In this document: in pieces, positions 21,841-35,200 of the stretch
Position numbering within the stretch: position 1 is the first letter of the stretch
Layout of the letters: the number at the start of each line of letters is the position of its first letter
NCBI GenBank assembly: GCA_947568835.1
Contig: OX387606.1
Coordinates: 1,426,001-1,490,000 of the forward strand
DNA from: Protonemura montana
Taxonomy: Eukaryota > Arthropoda > Insecta > Plecoptera > Nemouridae
DNA length: 64,000 nt
Direction of reading: 5' to 3'
Made by a program: the position numbers and the translations under genes
The notes under the pieces: model-generated
What the model was told of the DNA's origin: nothing
Database searches by the model: none
Seen by the model: only the letters and a program-made list of their open reading frames with translations

Positions 21841-22124
21841 GTGGGCTGATAGTGTATACTGGTTTTATGTTTTTCCAAATTAATCAGGCTATTTTCTGAA
21901 ATATATATTGCCAGCTTGAGGTCCGTTATCGATGCAGCTGACAAGATAACAAAGCCGAGATTAGAGCTGTATTCGTCTGCACACATTTTCAATTGCTATT
22001 CATTCATTGCACTTTGAGCTTTTGCAAGATTTACCTGGAGCAAGGAATCATCCGGTTCCAGAGCCAGGTGATTGAAGTCCAGAACCAGAACCAGGATTGA
22101 AGTACCTTAAAGAATATGCCACCG

Positions 22125-22845
22125 AACGGTTTGGCGCGTCGGAAACACCGGTTCTCGTGAGATCACTGAAGTTAAGCGACACTGCGCTGGGTCAGGTATT
22201 GGATGGGTGACCACCATACACATGACCAGTTCTGTTCGGGAGAGAGGTTGGAGGGATGAAAGTTAAGCAACACTGCGCTGAGTCAGGTATTGGATGGGTG
22301 ACCACCATACACATGACCAGTTCAGTTCGGGAGAGAGGTTGGAGGGATGAAAGTTAAGCAACACTGCGCTGGGTCAGGTATTGGATGGGTGACAATCATA
22401 CACATGACCAGTTCTGTTCGGGAGAGAGGTTAGAGGGATGAAAGTTAAGCAACACTGCGCTGAGTCAGGTATTGGATGGGTGACCACCATACACATGACC
22501 AGTTCTGTTCGGGAGAGAGGTTGGAGGGATGAAAGTTAGAACAGCAACTTCATTCGCTTTGCTTATCAACCTTTCGACAGCATGAATTTGTGGAGGAATC
22601 CTGTTGTTCGCGTTGTACCGTCCTTCGGAAGGGACGTTAAACCGGTGATGCTCTTGGAGCTCTTCGGCAAGAGTAGGCTACGTGCCGGCACCGGGTATTC
22701 CCTCCTTCCTTCTAGGCTAGGTTATGTTCATCGTTAGGTCTGTCATCATCCTCATCATCATCCGCTCATTCACCGACGCCATTAGACCAGTGCCGCATGA
22801 CCAGATGTCAAAACGGTGCGTCGTTAAACACCAGTAATAAATATA
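22125..22845 (+). mobile_element. 5S-derived SINE with 4 head units
   Basis: The head is well preserved (CACCGGTTCTCGTGAGATCA). Four 91-bp units lie 22165-22535, then the body, ending TTAAACACCAGTAATAAATA. Confidence 0.93.
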
Positions 22846-23152
22846 AATGAGAATATGCCACAGCGCACGCGTAGGACTAACACGCAGGTTATGTCAGAGA
22901 CACAGCGCTTTTACGGGACTCTTCGCAACCAATAACGACCTGCCAACTACTTTACCGACTTTGCCACCGGACGGAAACACCGTCTATTTTCACTTTCGTT
23001 CCGATCGCCGACCGCGGCGCTGTCGTCGACTCCAGCTGATCGCGAAGTCCGGCGACCCCGACCCCGGGGGTCAGGCCGAGTGATACCAGGGGGCAGTGGG
23101 CATGCGTAGTACGAGCACGCAGACAATATCTAGCCCAGTACTAAACAGTGAC

Positions 23153-23221
23153 ATGAAGACGATGGCGTCGTCGTTCCTCATCCTGCTCGTTGTCGGCGTC
23201 GGCGTCGGCGTCGCGCACGCA
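23153..23221 (+). CDS. Teq: Tequila-type exon 1 (signal peptide)
   Basis: [14 protein letters not shown] then a Gly-Val repeat and AHA cleavage motif. Phase 0, donor GTGAGT directly after GCA. The ATG is placed at 23153; a second in-frame Met is three codons on. The link to exon 2 rests on phase and the lack of any other signal exon upstream. Confidence 0.72.
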
Positions 23222-26200
23222 GTGAGTAGGTCCCGGAGGAAGAGGGGTGCTGTCAATCCCTCGTGGACGTAGCTGTCGCGGGGAAATGCACTGCAAAGAA
23301 GATGATTGACTGATTTGGGGACATTAGCGATGCACGGCTTGCTCTGAGGCTCTGGTCTAATGACGTCTGTCAATGAGTGGGTGATGATGAGAAAACCTAA
23401 CATAGTCTAGAAGGGAGGAGGGATAATTCGGTGCTGGCAAGCATCAACTTGTTAAGGATGGTACAACTCGAACAGCAGGATTTCTTCACAAATTTACGTT
23501 ATCAAGAGGTTGATGAGCAAGGCGAGTGAAGTTGTTGTACTAACTTTCATCCCTCCAACCTCTCTCCTGAACAGAACTGGTCATGTGTATGATAGTCACC
23601 CATCCAATACCTGACTCAGCGCAGTGTTGCTTTACTTTCATCCCTCCAACCTCTCTCCCGAACAGAACTGGTCATGTGTATGATGGTCACACATCCAATA
23701 CCTGACTCAGCGCAGTGTTGCTTAACTTTCATCCCTCCAACCTCTCTCCCGAACTGAACTGGTCAAGTGTACGATGGTCACCCATTCAATACCTGACTCA
23801 GCGCAGTGTTGCTTAACTTTCATCCCTCCAACCTCTCTCCCAAACAGAACTAGTCATGTGTATGATGGTCACCAATCCAATACCTGACCCAGCGCAGTGT
23901 TGCTTAACTTTCATCCCTCCAACCTCTCTCCCGAACAGAACTAGTCATGTGTATGATGGTCACCCATCCAATACCTGACCCAGCGCAGTGTTGCTTAACT
24001 TTCATCCCTCCAACCTCTCTCCCGAACAGAACTGGTCACGTGTATGATGGTCACCCATCCAATACCTGACCCAGCGCAATGTTGCTTAACTTTCATCGCT
24101 CCAACCTCTCTCCCGAACAGAACTAGTCATGTGTATGATGGTCACCCATCCAATACCTGATCCAGCGCAGTGTTGCTTAACTTTCATCCCTCCAACCTCT
24201 CTCCCAAACAGAACTGGTCATGTGTATGATTGTCACCCATCCAATACCTGACCCAGCGCAGTGTTGCTTAACTTTCAACCTCCAACCTCTCTCCCGAACA
24301 GAACTGGTCATGTGTATGATGGTCACCCATCCAATACCTGACTCAGCGCAGTGTTGCTTAACTTTCATTCCTCCAACCTCTCTCCCGAACAGAACTGGTC
24401 ATGTGTATGATGGTCACCGATCCAAAACCTGACTCAGCGCAGTGTTGCTTAACTTTCATCCCTCCAACCTCTCTCCCAAACAGAGCTGGTCATGTGTATG
24501 ATGGTCACCCATCCAATACCTGACTCAGCGCAGTGTTGCTTAACTTTCATTCCTCCAACCTCTCTCCCGAACAGAACTGGTCATGTGTATGGTGGTCACC
24601 CATCCAATACCTGACTCAGCGCAGTGTTGCTTAACTTTCATCCCTCCAACCTCTCTCCCGAACTGAACTGGTCAAGTGTACGATGGTCACCCATTCAATA
24701 CCTGACTCAGCGCAGTGTTGCTTAACTTTCATCCCTCCAACCTCTCTCCCAAACAGAACTAGTCATGTGTATGATGGTCACCAATCCAATACCTGACCCA
24801 GCGCAGTGTTGCTTAACTTTCATCCCTCCAACCTCTCTCCCGAACAGAACTAGTCATGTGTATGATGGTCACCCATCCAATACCTGACCCAGCGCAGTGT
24901 TGCTTAACTTTCATCCCTCCAACCTCTCTCCCGAACAGAACTGGTCACGTGTATGATGGTCACCCATCCAATACCTGACCCAGCGCAATGTTGCTTAACT
25001 TTCATCGCTCCAACCTCTCTCCCGAACAGAACTAGTCATGTGTATGATGGTCACCCATCCAATACCTGATCCAGCGCAGTGTTGCTTAACTTTCATCCCT
25101 CCAACCTCTCTCCCAAACAGAACTGGTCATGTGTATGATTGTCACCCATCCAATACCTGACCCAGCGCAGTGTTGCTTAACTTTCAACCTCCAACCTCTC
25201 TCCCGAACAGAACTGGTCATGTGTATGATGGTCACCCATCCAATACCTGACTCAGCGCAGTGTTGCTTAACTTTCATCCCTCCAACCTCTCTCCCGAACA
25301 GAACTGGTCATGTGTATGATGGTCACCGATCCAAAACCTGACTCAGCGCAGTGTTGCTTAACTTTCATCCCTCCAACCTCTCTCCCAAACAGAGCTGGTC
25401 ATGTGTATGATGGTCACCCATCCAATACCTGACTCAGCGCAGTGTTGCTTAACTTTCATTCCTCCAACCTCTCTCCCGAACAGAACTGGTCATGTGTATG
25501 ATGGTCACCGATCCATTACCTGACTCAGCGCAGTGTTGCTTAACTTTCATCCCTCCAACCTCTCTCCCAAACAGAACTGGTCATGTGTATGATGGTCACC
25601 CATCCAATACCTGACCCAGCGCAGTGTTGCTTAACTTTCATCCCTCCAACCTCTCTCCCAAACAGAACTGGTCATGTGTATGATGGTCACCCATCCAATA
25701 CCTGACTCAGCGCAGTGTTGCTTAACTTTCATCCCTCCAACCTCTCTCCCAAACAGAACTGGTCATGTGTATGATGGTCACACATTCAGGTTGCAATGTT
25801 TTCAACAATTGGCAGAGTTGCACCATCCTTGTCATGCAAACAAATGACTCGCTGCAACTTGAAGATTGCATAGTTGTGAAACTGACCCAACTGAAGTAAA
25901 CAAATCGCACGCAACTTCTTTCTAGCGACGCTATTTTGTAAGAGGCCCTAAAAATGCCAGATTGCTCAGCTGTTTTTCTTCTCGTTCAAAGGCGCCGTGT
26001 TGTGCGAGAATGTGTACGTGTTTTATATGCGTCTGACGGGAAATCTTTTCTTTTCTAGGAGATTGATTTCAGAAGCAATCACACTTTAAACTTGGGTGTA
26101 GAAGCTTCATATGTACAAGGCAGAGGCTAGATAGACGCGTCACACATTACGGTCGGAGCAATCAATCAATCAATCAAACCAATCATTCAATCAATAAAAA

Positions 26201-29200
26201 CTATAAAAGCATCTGCAAAAACCTCGGGACTGTGGCGAGCACATGCCATGTTTTTGGACTGAAACTAATGAAAAATTCGCTTTAAGAGTTTGAAAGACAT
26301 CGTGCAGAACCCAACTCCCTAACCACCTCAACTAACCCCTCGATATCACGGTGTTGTGGGGCAATCCTTAAGTTCAAGTTCAAGTCAACCAATAACACGC
26401 GAGTCCATCTCGCCCTTGCAGATCTACACCCCGGGCGAGGAAATCGTGAAGCCATCGCAACGCCGCGAGCACCTACAATGGCCGACACCGACGCCAACTC
26501 CGACGCCAACGCCAACTCCGACGCCGACGCCGGGCCCTGGATCGCGACGCTTTGTCGGCAGGGTGACCGGGTTGTGTCCGACAGGGGACGGCGTCGCACG
26601 ATCGCAACTACTGCCCCTGGCGGGTGATTGCCGTCGCTTTGTGTCATGCTGGCGGGGGAGGGCGTTTGTCCAGGCTTGTGCGCCTGGCACGTTGTTCAAC
26701 GCCGCTACCCGCGAGTGCGACCACCCTGCCAAGGTCAAGTGCATGCAGGATCATGGCTCAGAGATCGGTGAGTCACCAGGTGAGTTCAAGGTCAATGCAA
26801 GTTCGAGGTCGCTTATGTGTCCTTGACCAGGTAACATGGTTGACCTTCATGATATTCTACGTAAGGGAGGTCCAAAAAGAGTTCAATTCACAACCATATG
26901 TTCATTAAAACTGTCAAAATTATACAAAACGAAACAAATGTACCTTAAAATTGAACCTTTGGTCTCTTCTAGCGAACAGTTCTGTGAGTTTTCATTTGTA
27001 AACCCCGCTTTATAAAGAATCTCCGTGCAAAAACGAAACTTCTTTACAACTTACTGAGTTTCCACAGCAGCAAAAGAGGAGCCCATTGCAAGACCGGCAC
27101 CTCCATCGGCACCCTCGACACGACTTCAGCCCCCTTCAGCCCGGAGCCCGGTCCCACCACCCAACGATTTCGTCCAGGCGCGCCATGGAAAGTCCAGCCC
27201 ACCGGCATCGAACCTGCGACCTGCGGAACGCCGGTACCTCTTCGAACCCCCCAAACTACACCTGCAGCCGCCACCGATGCCACCCCCGCCGCCCTACCTG
27301 TTGCCTCCACAAGTAGCAAGTTCCCTACCCCCGCCCCCGCCCCCGTGCTCCATGCCAGGCGGCACGGGACAGGAGCCACACCCCACAGACTGCGCGCGCT
27401 TCCTCAACTGCTGGCGTGGCACTGCGCATGTGCAGCGCTGCGCAGCGGGCACGCTCTTCAGCGCACGCATGGGCCGGTGCGAGCACGCACGTGACGTCGA
27501 CTGCTCTAAAGGTACGTTATTTTATTTTTATTTTATTTTGTGGTGTTTAACATAGCACTGTTTTGACATCTGGCCATGCGGCACTGGTCTAATGGCGTCG
27601 GTGAATGAGTGGATGATGATGAGGATGATGATGAACCTAGCCTAGAAGGGAGGAGGGGAAACCCGGTGCCGGCACGTAGCCTACTCATGTCGAAGAGCAC
27701 CAAGGGGACCACCGGCAATTAACGTCCCTTCCGAAGGACGGTACAACGTGAACAACAGGATTCCTCCACAAATCCATGCTGTCGAGAGGTTGATAAGCAA
27801 GGCGAGTGAAGTTGCTGTACTAACTTTCATCCCTCCAACCTCTCTCCCGAACAGAACTGGTCATGTGTATGATGGTCACCCATCCAATACCTGACCCAGG
27901 GCAGTATTACTTAACTTTCATCCCTCCAACCTCTCTCCCGAACAGAACTGGTCATGTGTATGATGGTCATCCATCCAGTACCTGACCGGTTAGCTCTAAC
28001 ATTTTCTCGATTATTCCAGGTTTAAGCTCCACTCGACAGCATTTAACACCAGCTTCAGCCAGCACTCGGCAACCCTGGTCGCCCACTCGCCCGGGCTGGC
28101 AGCCAATTTGGGACACTTCCACGGCTGCTCGGCAGTCTCCGCAGCCCACTCGGCCAACTCCGCTGCCTACTCGGCCATCTCCGCTGCCCACTCGGGCGAC
28201 TCCGCCTACCCCTTGGCAGACCACAGAACCAAACCAATCACCTCCTAATTTTCAGCCATTCCCACCTCTTCCATCTTTCCCATTATTGCCACGATTGCCA
28301 CCGGCTCCATCCTACCACTTCAACTCCACTCCACCGCCTTCTTTAAACTCCGGTTTCTCCCAGCACCGACCCTATAGTTCTTATCAAACAACGCCAGAGC
28401 CCTCTAAACCCAAACAAAACCCACCGCCACCTGGCGACAGATGGCCACCTTCAAACTCCGACACGCTCCTGTCCAATCAGCGGCCGCGCATCCCCGAAGA
28501 ATGGGGTGACGTTGCGTCCCGTCCGGGCACCGCAGTCCGCGCTGTCGTCGACTCCATTCGTGTAGACGACGAGGTCCTGCACTTGCCGCCTTGGAACAGG
28601 ACGACGCTGGAGGGTAGAGGCATGACGACGTCGTTAATGCAGCCAAGTACGACGTCGATGTCTGGAACGACGCCGTCAACCGCTAGCACGACTTCGTCGG
28701 TGCCCAGTCGTTCGATAGAGTCCCCGGCCTCCAGGTTTCCTCCCACTGCTTTGCCGTGGAATCAAAAGGTGGACGAGAAGGCCGTGATCCCGGACGACCA
28801 AGAGGAGACGATGCCTACGGCACAGAGCCACCAGAGAGGCGGGAAGATCGTAAACTCGGGAATCCAGGACAGGTAAGCGATGATCGGATTGGGAGGTGAA
28901 TCTCTCTGGCTAATTCAGTACAACCGTTGAGTGCAGGTTATAGGTAGAGAAACAACGTCAATGTTACAGTCTCTGCGTGAAAGATGGCCGCCAAATGACT
29001 ACCTTACCGACAAAAATGCAGAGTACTGGAATATCACGTTAAGTGGAGCCACTGTCGTATGAATTTTAATTTCGATTTTTCTCGTAGGTTAACTTGCTCT
29101 ACCTAGAAACTGCACACTCAACGGTTTAACATTAACGTTCTGTCTCTACCTAGAACCTGCACACTCAACGGTTTAACATTAACTTTCTGTCTCTACCTAG

Positions 29201-32200
29201 AACCTGCACAATCAACGGTTTCACCTTAACGTTCTGTCTCTACCTAGAACCTGCACACTCAACGACTTAACATTAACGTTCTGCCTATACCTAGAACCTG
29301 CACACTCAACGGTTTAACATCAACGTTCTGTCTCTACCTAGAACCTGCAAACTCAACGGTTTAACATTAACGTTCTGTCTCTACCTAGAACCTGCACAAT
29401 CAACGGTTTCACCTTAACTTTCTGTCTCTACCTAGAACCTGCACAATCAACGGTTTCACCTTAACGTTCTGTCTCTACCTAGAACCTGCACACTCAACGA
29501 CTTAACATTAACGTTCTGCCTATACCTAGAACCTGCACACTCAACGGTTTAACATCAACGTTCTGTCTCTACCTAGAACCTGCACACTCAACGGTTTAAC
29601 ATTAACTTCCTGTCTCTACCTAGAACCTGCACACTCAACGGTTTAACATCAACGTTCTGTCTCTACCTAGAACCTGCACACTCAACGGTTTAACATTAAC
29701 TTCCTGCCTCTACCTAGAACCTGCACACTCAACGGTTTAACATTAACGTTCTGTCTCTACCTAAAACCTGCAAACTCAACGGTTTAACATTAACGTTCTG
29801 TCTCTACCTAGAACCTGCACACTCAACGGTTTAACATTAACGTTCTGTCTCTACCAAGAACCTGCACACTCAACAGTTTAACATTAACGTTCTGCCTCTA
29901 CCTAGAACCTGCACACACAACAGTTTAACATTAACGTTCTGTCTCTACCTAGAACCTGCACACTCAACGGTTTAACATTAACGTTCTGTCTCTACCTAGA
30001 ACCTGCACACTCAACGGTTTCACATTAACGTTCTGTCTCTACCTAGTACCTGCACACTCAACGGTTTAACATTAACGTTCTGTCTCTACCTAGAACCTGC
30101 ACACTCAACGGTTTAACATTAACGTTCTGTCTCTACCTAGAACCTGCACACTCAACGGTTTAACATTAACGTTCTGTCTCTACCTAGAACCTGCACGAAC
30201 CTACAAGAACCTGTACAAGAACCTACAGTGTGTACAACTTTTCTCCTAGGAAAACTAAACTAATCAAATCTTAGGGAAGGTTCGACAAACTGCCGTTGAA
30301 ACGCAAATACATTGCAGTGGACTGGCACTTCGACTGCGTGGCGGTCGGGATCCCTCGGAAGGCTTCGTGTGGGCTCGGGACCCGAGCCTGGGCTGGGGCA
30401 TCACGTGCGACGAGCCTGGCCAATGGACGCTCGCCGAGGCGCATGTCACGTGCCGACAGCTCGGCTATCCTCGGTAAATATCGGCGGTGGTCGGTAAGAT
30501 TCGGCTTTCAGCTTGGCAAGGCAACTATGTTGCTGTTTGAACATATAATCTGTTCACTAACACCAAGTCACAGACGCGATTTGAGCGTTGAAAGTAGATT
30601 TACTTTCAAACAAACCGTCGCTTATGTCGGTTTTTAGACTCATGTCTACTTGATTTAGCCTTAGCACTAGTTTAAACAAAAACTATCAGGGTTAGCTAAT
30701 AATCAGTTATTGACCCTGATTATTTTATTTAGATGCATTTAGGAAGCTTGAACTAGGTAATTGTTAAAATTTTTTGTGGTTCTTTTGTATCGGAAAATTG
30801 TCAGGACTGCTCTTACCCTTGAAGAAGTAACTAGTATAAGTTACGAAACGTTGGGAAATTTCGTTCTTTAGTTAGCATTCAAAACCCAGTTTAAATAGTT
30901 TTTGTTAAAACCGTCGGATTTATTTTCCTGATATTGTAAGAGAGAACTGAAGTCGACGAAGCAATTTCAGAGGCGCTGCACTCTCGTGGCAAGGCTCGGT
31001 AGCTTGGCCACCGCCCACCGACGCACGCGCAGCCTTCACCTCAGTGCGCTGTCACGGCAACGAGCATGCGCTCTCCTCGTGCGCAGTCAACACTACAGGC
31101 GCGTGCGCAGCCACGAGCGACGCGTGCGCAGTCCGCTGCCAGCAGGACGCACGCAAACATTGCTCGCGCAGCGGGGAACGAGCACACGCCGGCAAATGTT
31201 TGCGTGTAGTTCGGCCGGACGCCGCTGCCGCTCTGGGGGCGTTCTCACGCGCCGAGGCACTCGAGGATTGTCGCTCCAGTGGCGGACAATTGTTGGACAT
31301 CACCACGTCTGCGCAGCACCACTTCCTGACCGAGTGGCTTGCGCAGACGGCACCGGAATTGGAGCTGGTGCTGACTTCCGGTGTAGGCGTGCCCGTGCTC
31401 GGACGACTCGTCTGGCTCTGGGAGAGTTCGGGAGAACCGTTTCCGTTCCACGCCTGGGGTGCAGGTTAGAATGGGAGAGAGAGGGAACTCCCGAAAGCTT
31501 CCCAGTGTCTCTTAGGGACTCCTAAAGCAAGGAGAATTGTAGGGCAAGGAGCGCCGAGTCACGGAAAACCAGAAACTGGAAAGTAAAATCACGAGTTGGA
31601 CAAAACGGAACTAGAGCAATGATTAGACACAAGTCTATCAGCCAATTATTTACATTGCAAGCAAAGAACAGTACACTTAAAGCTAAACCTGGCATATCCA
31701 CAGGAAACAATTGGTTTGACATAAGACCTGGCAAACACCGTCAAACAAAAGCTAGTGTTAAATCTAATAATAAGCTGAGATTGTAGTACGATATTTGTAA
31801 CCAAGCACTGGAGGGAAGACCCGGGTTACAGTGAAAGTGTCAACTCCTGCCGCAGGATGGCGCGAGGCGACGCTGGCTCACGGGTCGCGCACGCGCTGTC
31901 TAGTGCTGCGCCGTGAGGGCCACGAGTTCGTCTGGGCTGCGCAGGACTGCGCAGAAGCGAAGGGAGCGCCGTACGTGTGCCAGCGGCCGTATGATGAGAT
32001 AGGTAGGGTGACAGAGAAAGTATTGACGTTACATTGGTGTCAGGTGGGTGGGCCGATGTATATTGCGTGGTGCAAATAATGATTGGGCTACTTCAAGTGT
32101 TTGATTCGATGGCTTCAGTTAACATAGACATATCGAACGGCTTGGCTGGCTGCAAAAACACCGATTCTCGTGGGATTTTAAAACTAAAGCAACATTGCCC

Positions 32201-35200
32201 TGGACCAGGTACAAGTGACCGTAATGTTCATGGACTGTTCTGTTCGGGAGAGGGGGTTGGGAAATTGAAGAAAGTTCAGGACCTTCACTCGCTTTGCTTA
32301 TCAACCTCTCGACAGCAACTTCACTCGCCTTGCTTATCAACCTCTCGACAGCAACTTCACTCGCCTTGCTTATCAACCACTCGGCAGCAACTTCACTCGC
32401 CTTGCTTATCAACCACTCGGCAGCAACTTCACTCGCCTTGCTTATCAACCTCTCAACAGCAACTTCACTCGCCTTGCTTATCAACCTCTCGACAGCAACT
32501 TCACTCGCCTTGCTTATCAACCTCTAAACAGCAACTTCACTCGCCTTGCTTATCAACCTCTCGACAGCAACTTCACTCGCCTTGCTTATCAACCTCTCGA
32601 CAGCAACTTCACTCGCCTTGCTTATCAACCTCTCGACAGCAACTTCACTCGCCTTGCTTATCAACCTCTCAACAGCAACTTCACTCGCCTTGCTTATCAA
32701 CCTCTCGACAGCAACTTCACTCGCCTTGCTTATCAACCTCTCGACAGCAACTTCACTCGCCTTGCTTATCAACCTCTCGACAGCAACTTCACTCGCCTTG
32801 CTTATCAACCTCTCAACAGCAACTTCACTCGCCTTGCTTATCAACCTCTCGACAGCAACTTCACTCGCCTTGCTTATCAACCTCTCAACAGCAACTTCAC
32901 TCGCCTTGCTTATCAACCTCTCGACAGCAACTTCACTCGCCTTGCTTATCAACCACTCGGCAGCAACTTCACTCGCCTTGCTTATCAACCTCTCGACAGC
33001 AACTTCACTCGCCTTGCTTATCAACCTCTCGACAGCATGGATTTGTGGAGGAATCCTGTTGTTCGCGTTGTACCGTCCTTCGGAAGGGACGTGAAGCCGG
33101 TGGTCCCCTTGGTGCTCTTCGACAGGACTAGGCTACGTGCTGGCACCGGGTTTCCCCTCCTCCCTTCTAGGCTAGGTCAGGTTCATTCTCATGTGTATTG
33201 TCTCTCACTCGTTCACCGACACCATTTGACCCCAGGGTCCGTTGTCAAAACAGTGCGTCGTTAGACACCACGAATAAATCGATCTGTACTTGCACAGAGC
33301 CATGATATATCGTCGGATCAATTCAACGCTCATGCGTTACTATCTTTTCAGAAAAGATTATAATTATTTAGATTTAACGACGCACTGCTATGACATCAAG
33401 GCACTGGTCTAATGGCGTCAGTGAATGAGTGGATGATGATGACCCTAACCTAGTCTAGAAGGAAGGAGGGCAAACCCGGTGCCGGCACGTTGCCTACTCC
33501 TGTCGAAGAGCACCAAGGGGACCACCGGCTTAACGTCCCTTCCGAAGGACGGTACAACACGAACACCAGGATTCCTCCACAAATCCATGCTGTCGAGAGG
33601 TTGATAAACAAGGCGAGTGAAGTTGCTGTAATAACTTTCATCCCTCCAACCTCTCTCCCGAACAGAACTGGTCATGTGTATGATAGTCACCCATCCAATA
33701 CCTGACCCAGCGCAGTGTTGCTTAACTTTCATAGCTCCAACCTCTCTCCCGAACAGAACTGGTCATGTGTATGATAGTCACCCATCCAATACCTGACACA
33801 GCGCAGTGTTGCTTAACTTTCATACCTCCAACCTCTCTCCCGAACAGAACTGGTCATGTGTATGATAGTCACCCATCCAATACCTGACCCAGCGCAGTGT
33901 TGCTTAACTTTCATACCTCCAACCTCTCTCCCGAACAGAACTGGTCATGTGTATGATAGTCACCCATCCAATACCTGACCCAGCGCAGTGTTGCTTAACT
34001 TTCATACCTCCAACCTCTCTCCCGAACAGAACTGGTCATGTGTATGATAGTCACCCATCCAATACCTGACCCAGTGCAGTGTTGCTTAACTTTCATCCCT
34101 CCAACCTCTCTCCCGAACAGAACTGGTCATGTGTATGATGGTCACCCATCCAATACCTGACTCAGCGCAGTGTTGATTAACTTTCATCCCTCCAACCTCT
34201 CTCCCGAACATAACTGGTCATGTGTATGATGGTCGCCCATCCAATACCTGACCCAGCGCAGTGTTGCTTAACTTTCATCCATTTAACCTCTCTCCCAAAC
34301 ATAACTGGTCATGTGTATGATGGTCGCCCATCCAATACCTGACCCAGCGCAGTGTTGCTGTGATCTCACTTCTGTGATGAACTTCTGTGATCTCACGAGG
34401 ATCCGTGTTTCCAACACGCCAAACCATTCAGTCTTTCAGAAATTAAAAGTTATGTGCAGAGAGCAAAAAAAAACCTTTATCGACACAACAAGCATTTTTC
34501 GTTTCCATGGCAACAGCGTGCGACGAGTCCAGCGCGCACGCATGCCGGGAACCGGAAGCTGACTCGATGACGGACATGGAAACCGGTCCGATGGAACCGG
34601 AAGCGGCAGTCGAACAGACCAGCACCGGCGAGAACGTCGTCTTCGTCACGGACATCGAAACCAGGCCTGTTGCGAAATGTGAATTATTTTTCGGGTGTGA
34701 TTCGTCAGTCGAAAGGTTAAAATAAGCATTCAATACCGATCCAACACAACAAAATAATTCCAGAATGTTTCTCCAGGCCAACCAACATTCCTGATCTGGA
34801 ATGGATGAAGCAAAGGGAGCCGAAGACAGAACCAAAGGTTGCTGACGCCGAACAACAACCGCCACCGACAACACAACGAGCTACTGCACAAACTTTCAAA
34901 CAGCCGATAGCTGCGCAAAGACCTTCTGCGCAGGCTGCGCCTCGTCCAGAAGCTGCGCAGAGGGTTGCTGCGCCGGTAGCGTGTGGTCCGCGCGAGTTCC
35001 GCTGCTCGCCACGGGAGTGCGTGCCCGCTAAGTGGCGCTGCGATGGCCACGCGGACTGTGCAGGCGGCCGTGACGAACTCGACTGCGCAGCCGTTGCGCG
35101 GCAACGCTTCGAGATGCGCGCAGGCCGACGACTGGAGCGACATGATGCGCAGAAGTGGCTGGGATCGAGTGCCGAGAGCTGCGCGCGCCGCTGTCTGGAG

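Noticed and set aside
22140-22225. Functional 5S rRNA gene
   Set aside because: Only the 5' and middle parts resemble 5S; the 3' part and T-run terminator are replaced by SINE sequence.
23545-25785. CRISPR-like array
   Set aside because: Units are contiguous without unique spacers, the genome is eukaryotic, and the unit is 5S-SINE sequence.
26282-26647. 121-codon reverse frame
   Set aside because: Shadow of the protease exon 2 on the other strand.
32034-33131. 365-codon forward frame
   Set aside because: Produced by the 36-bp array inside a SINE.
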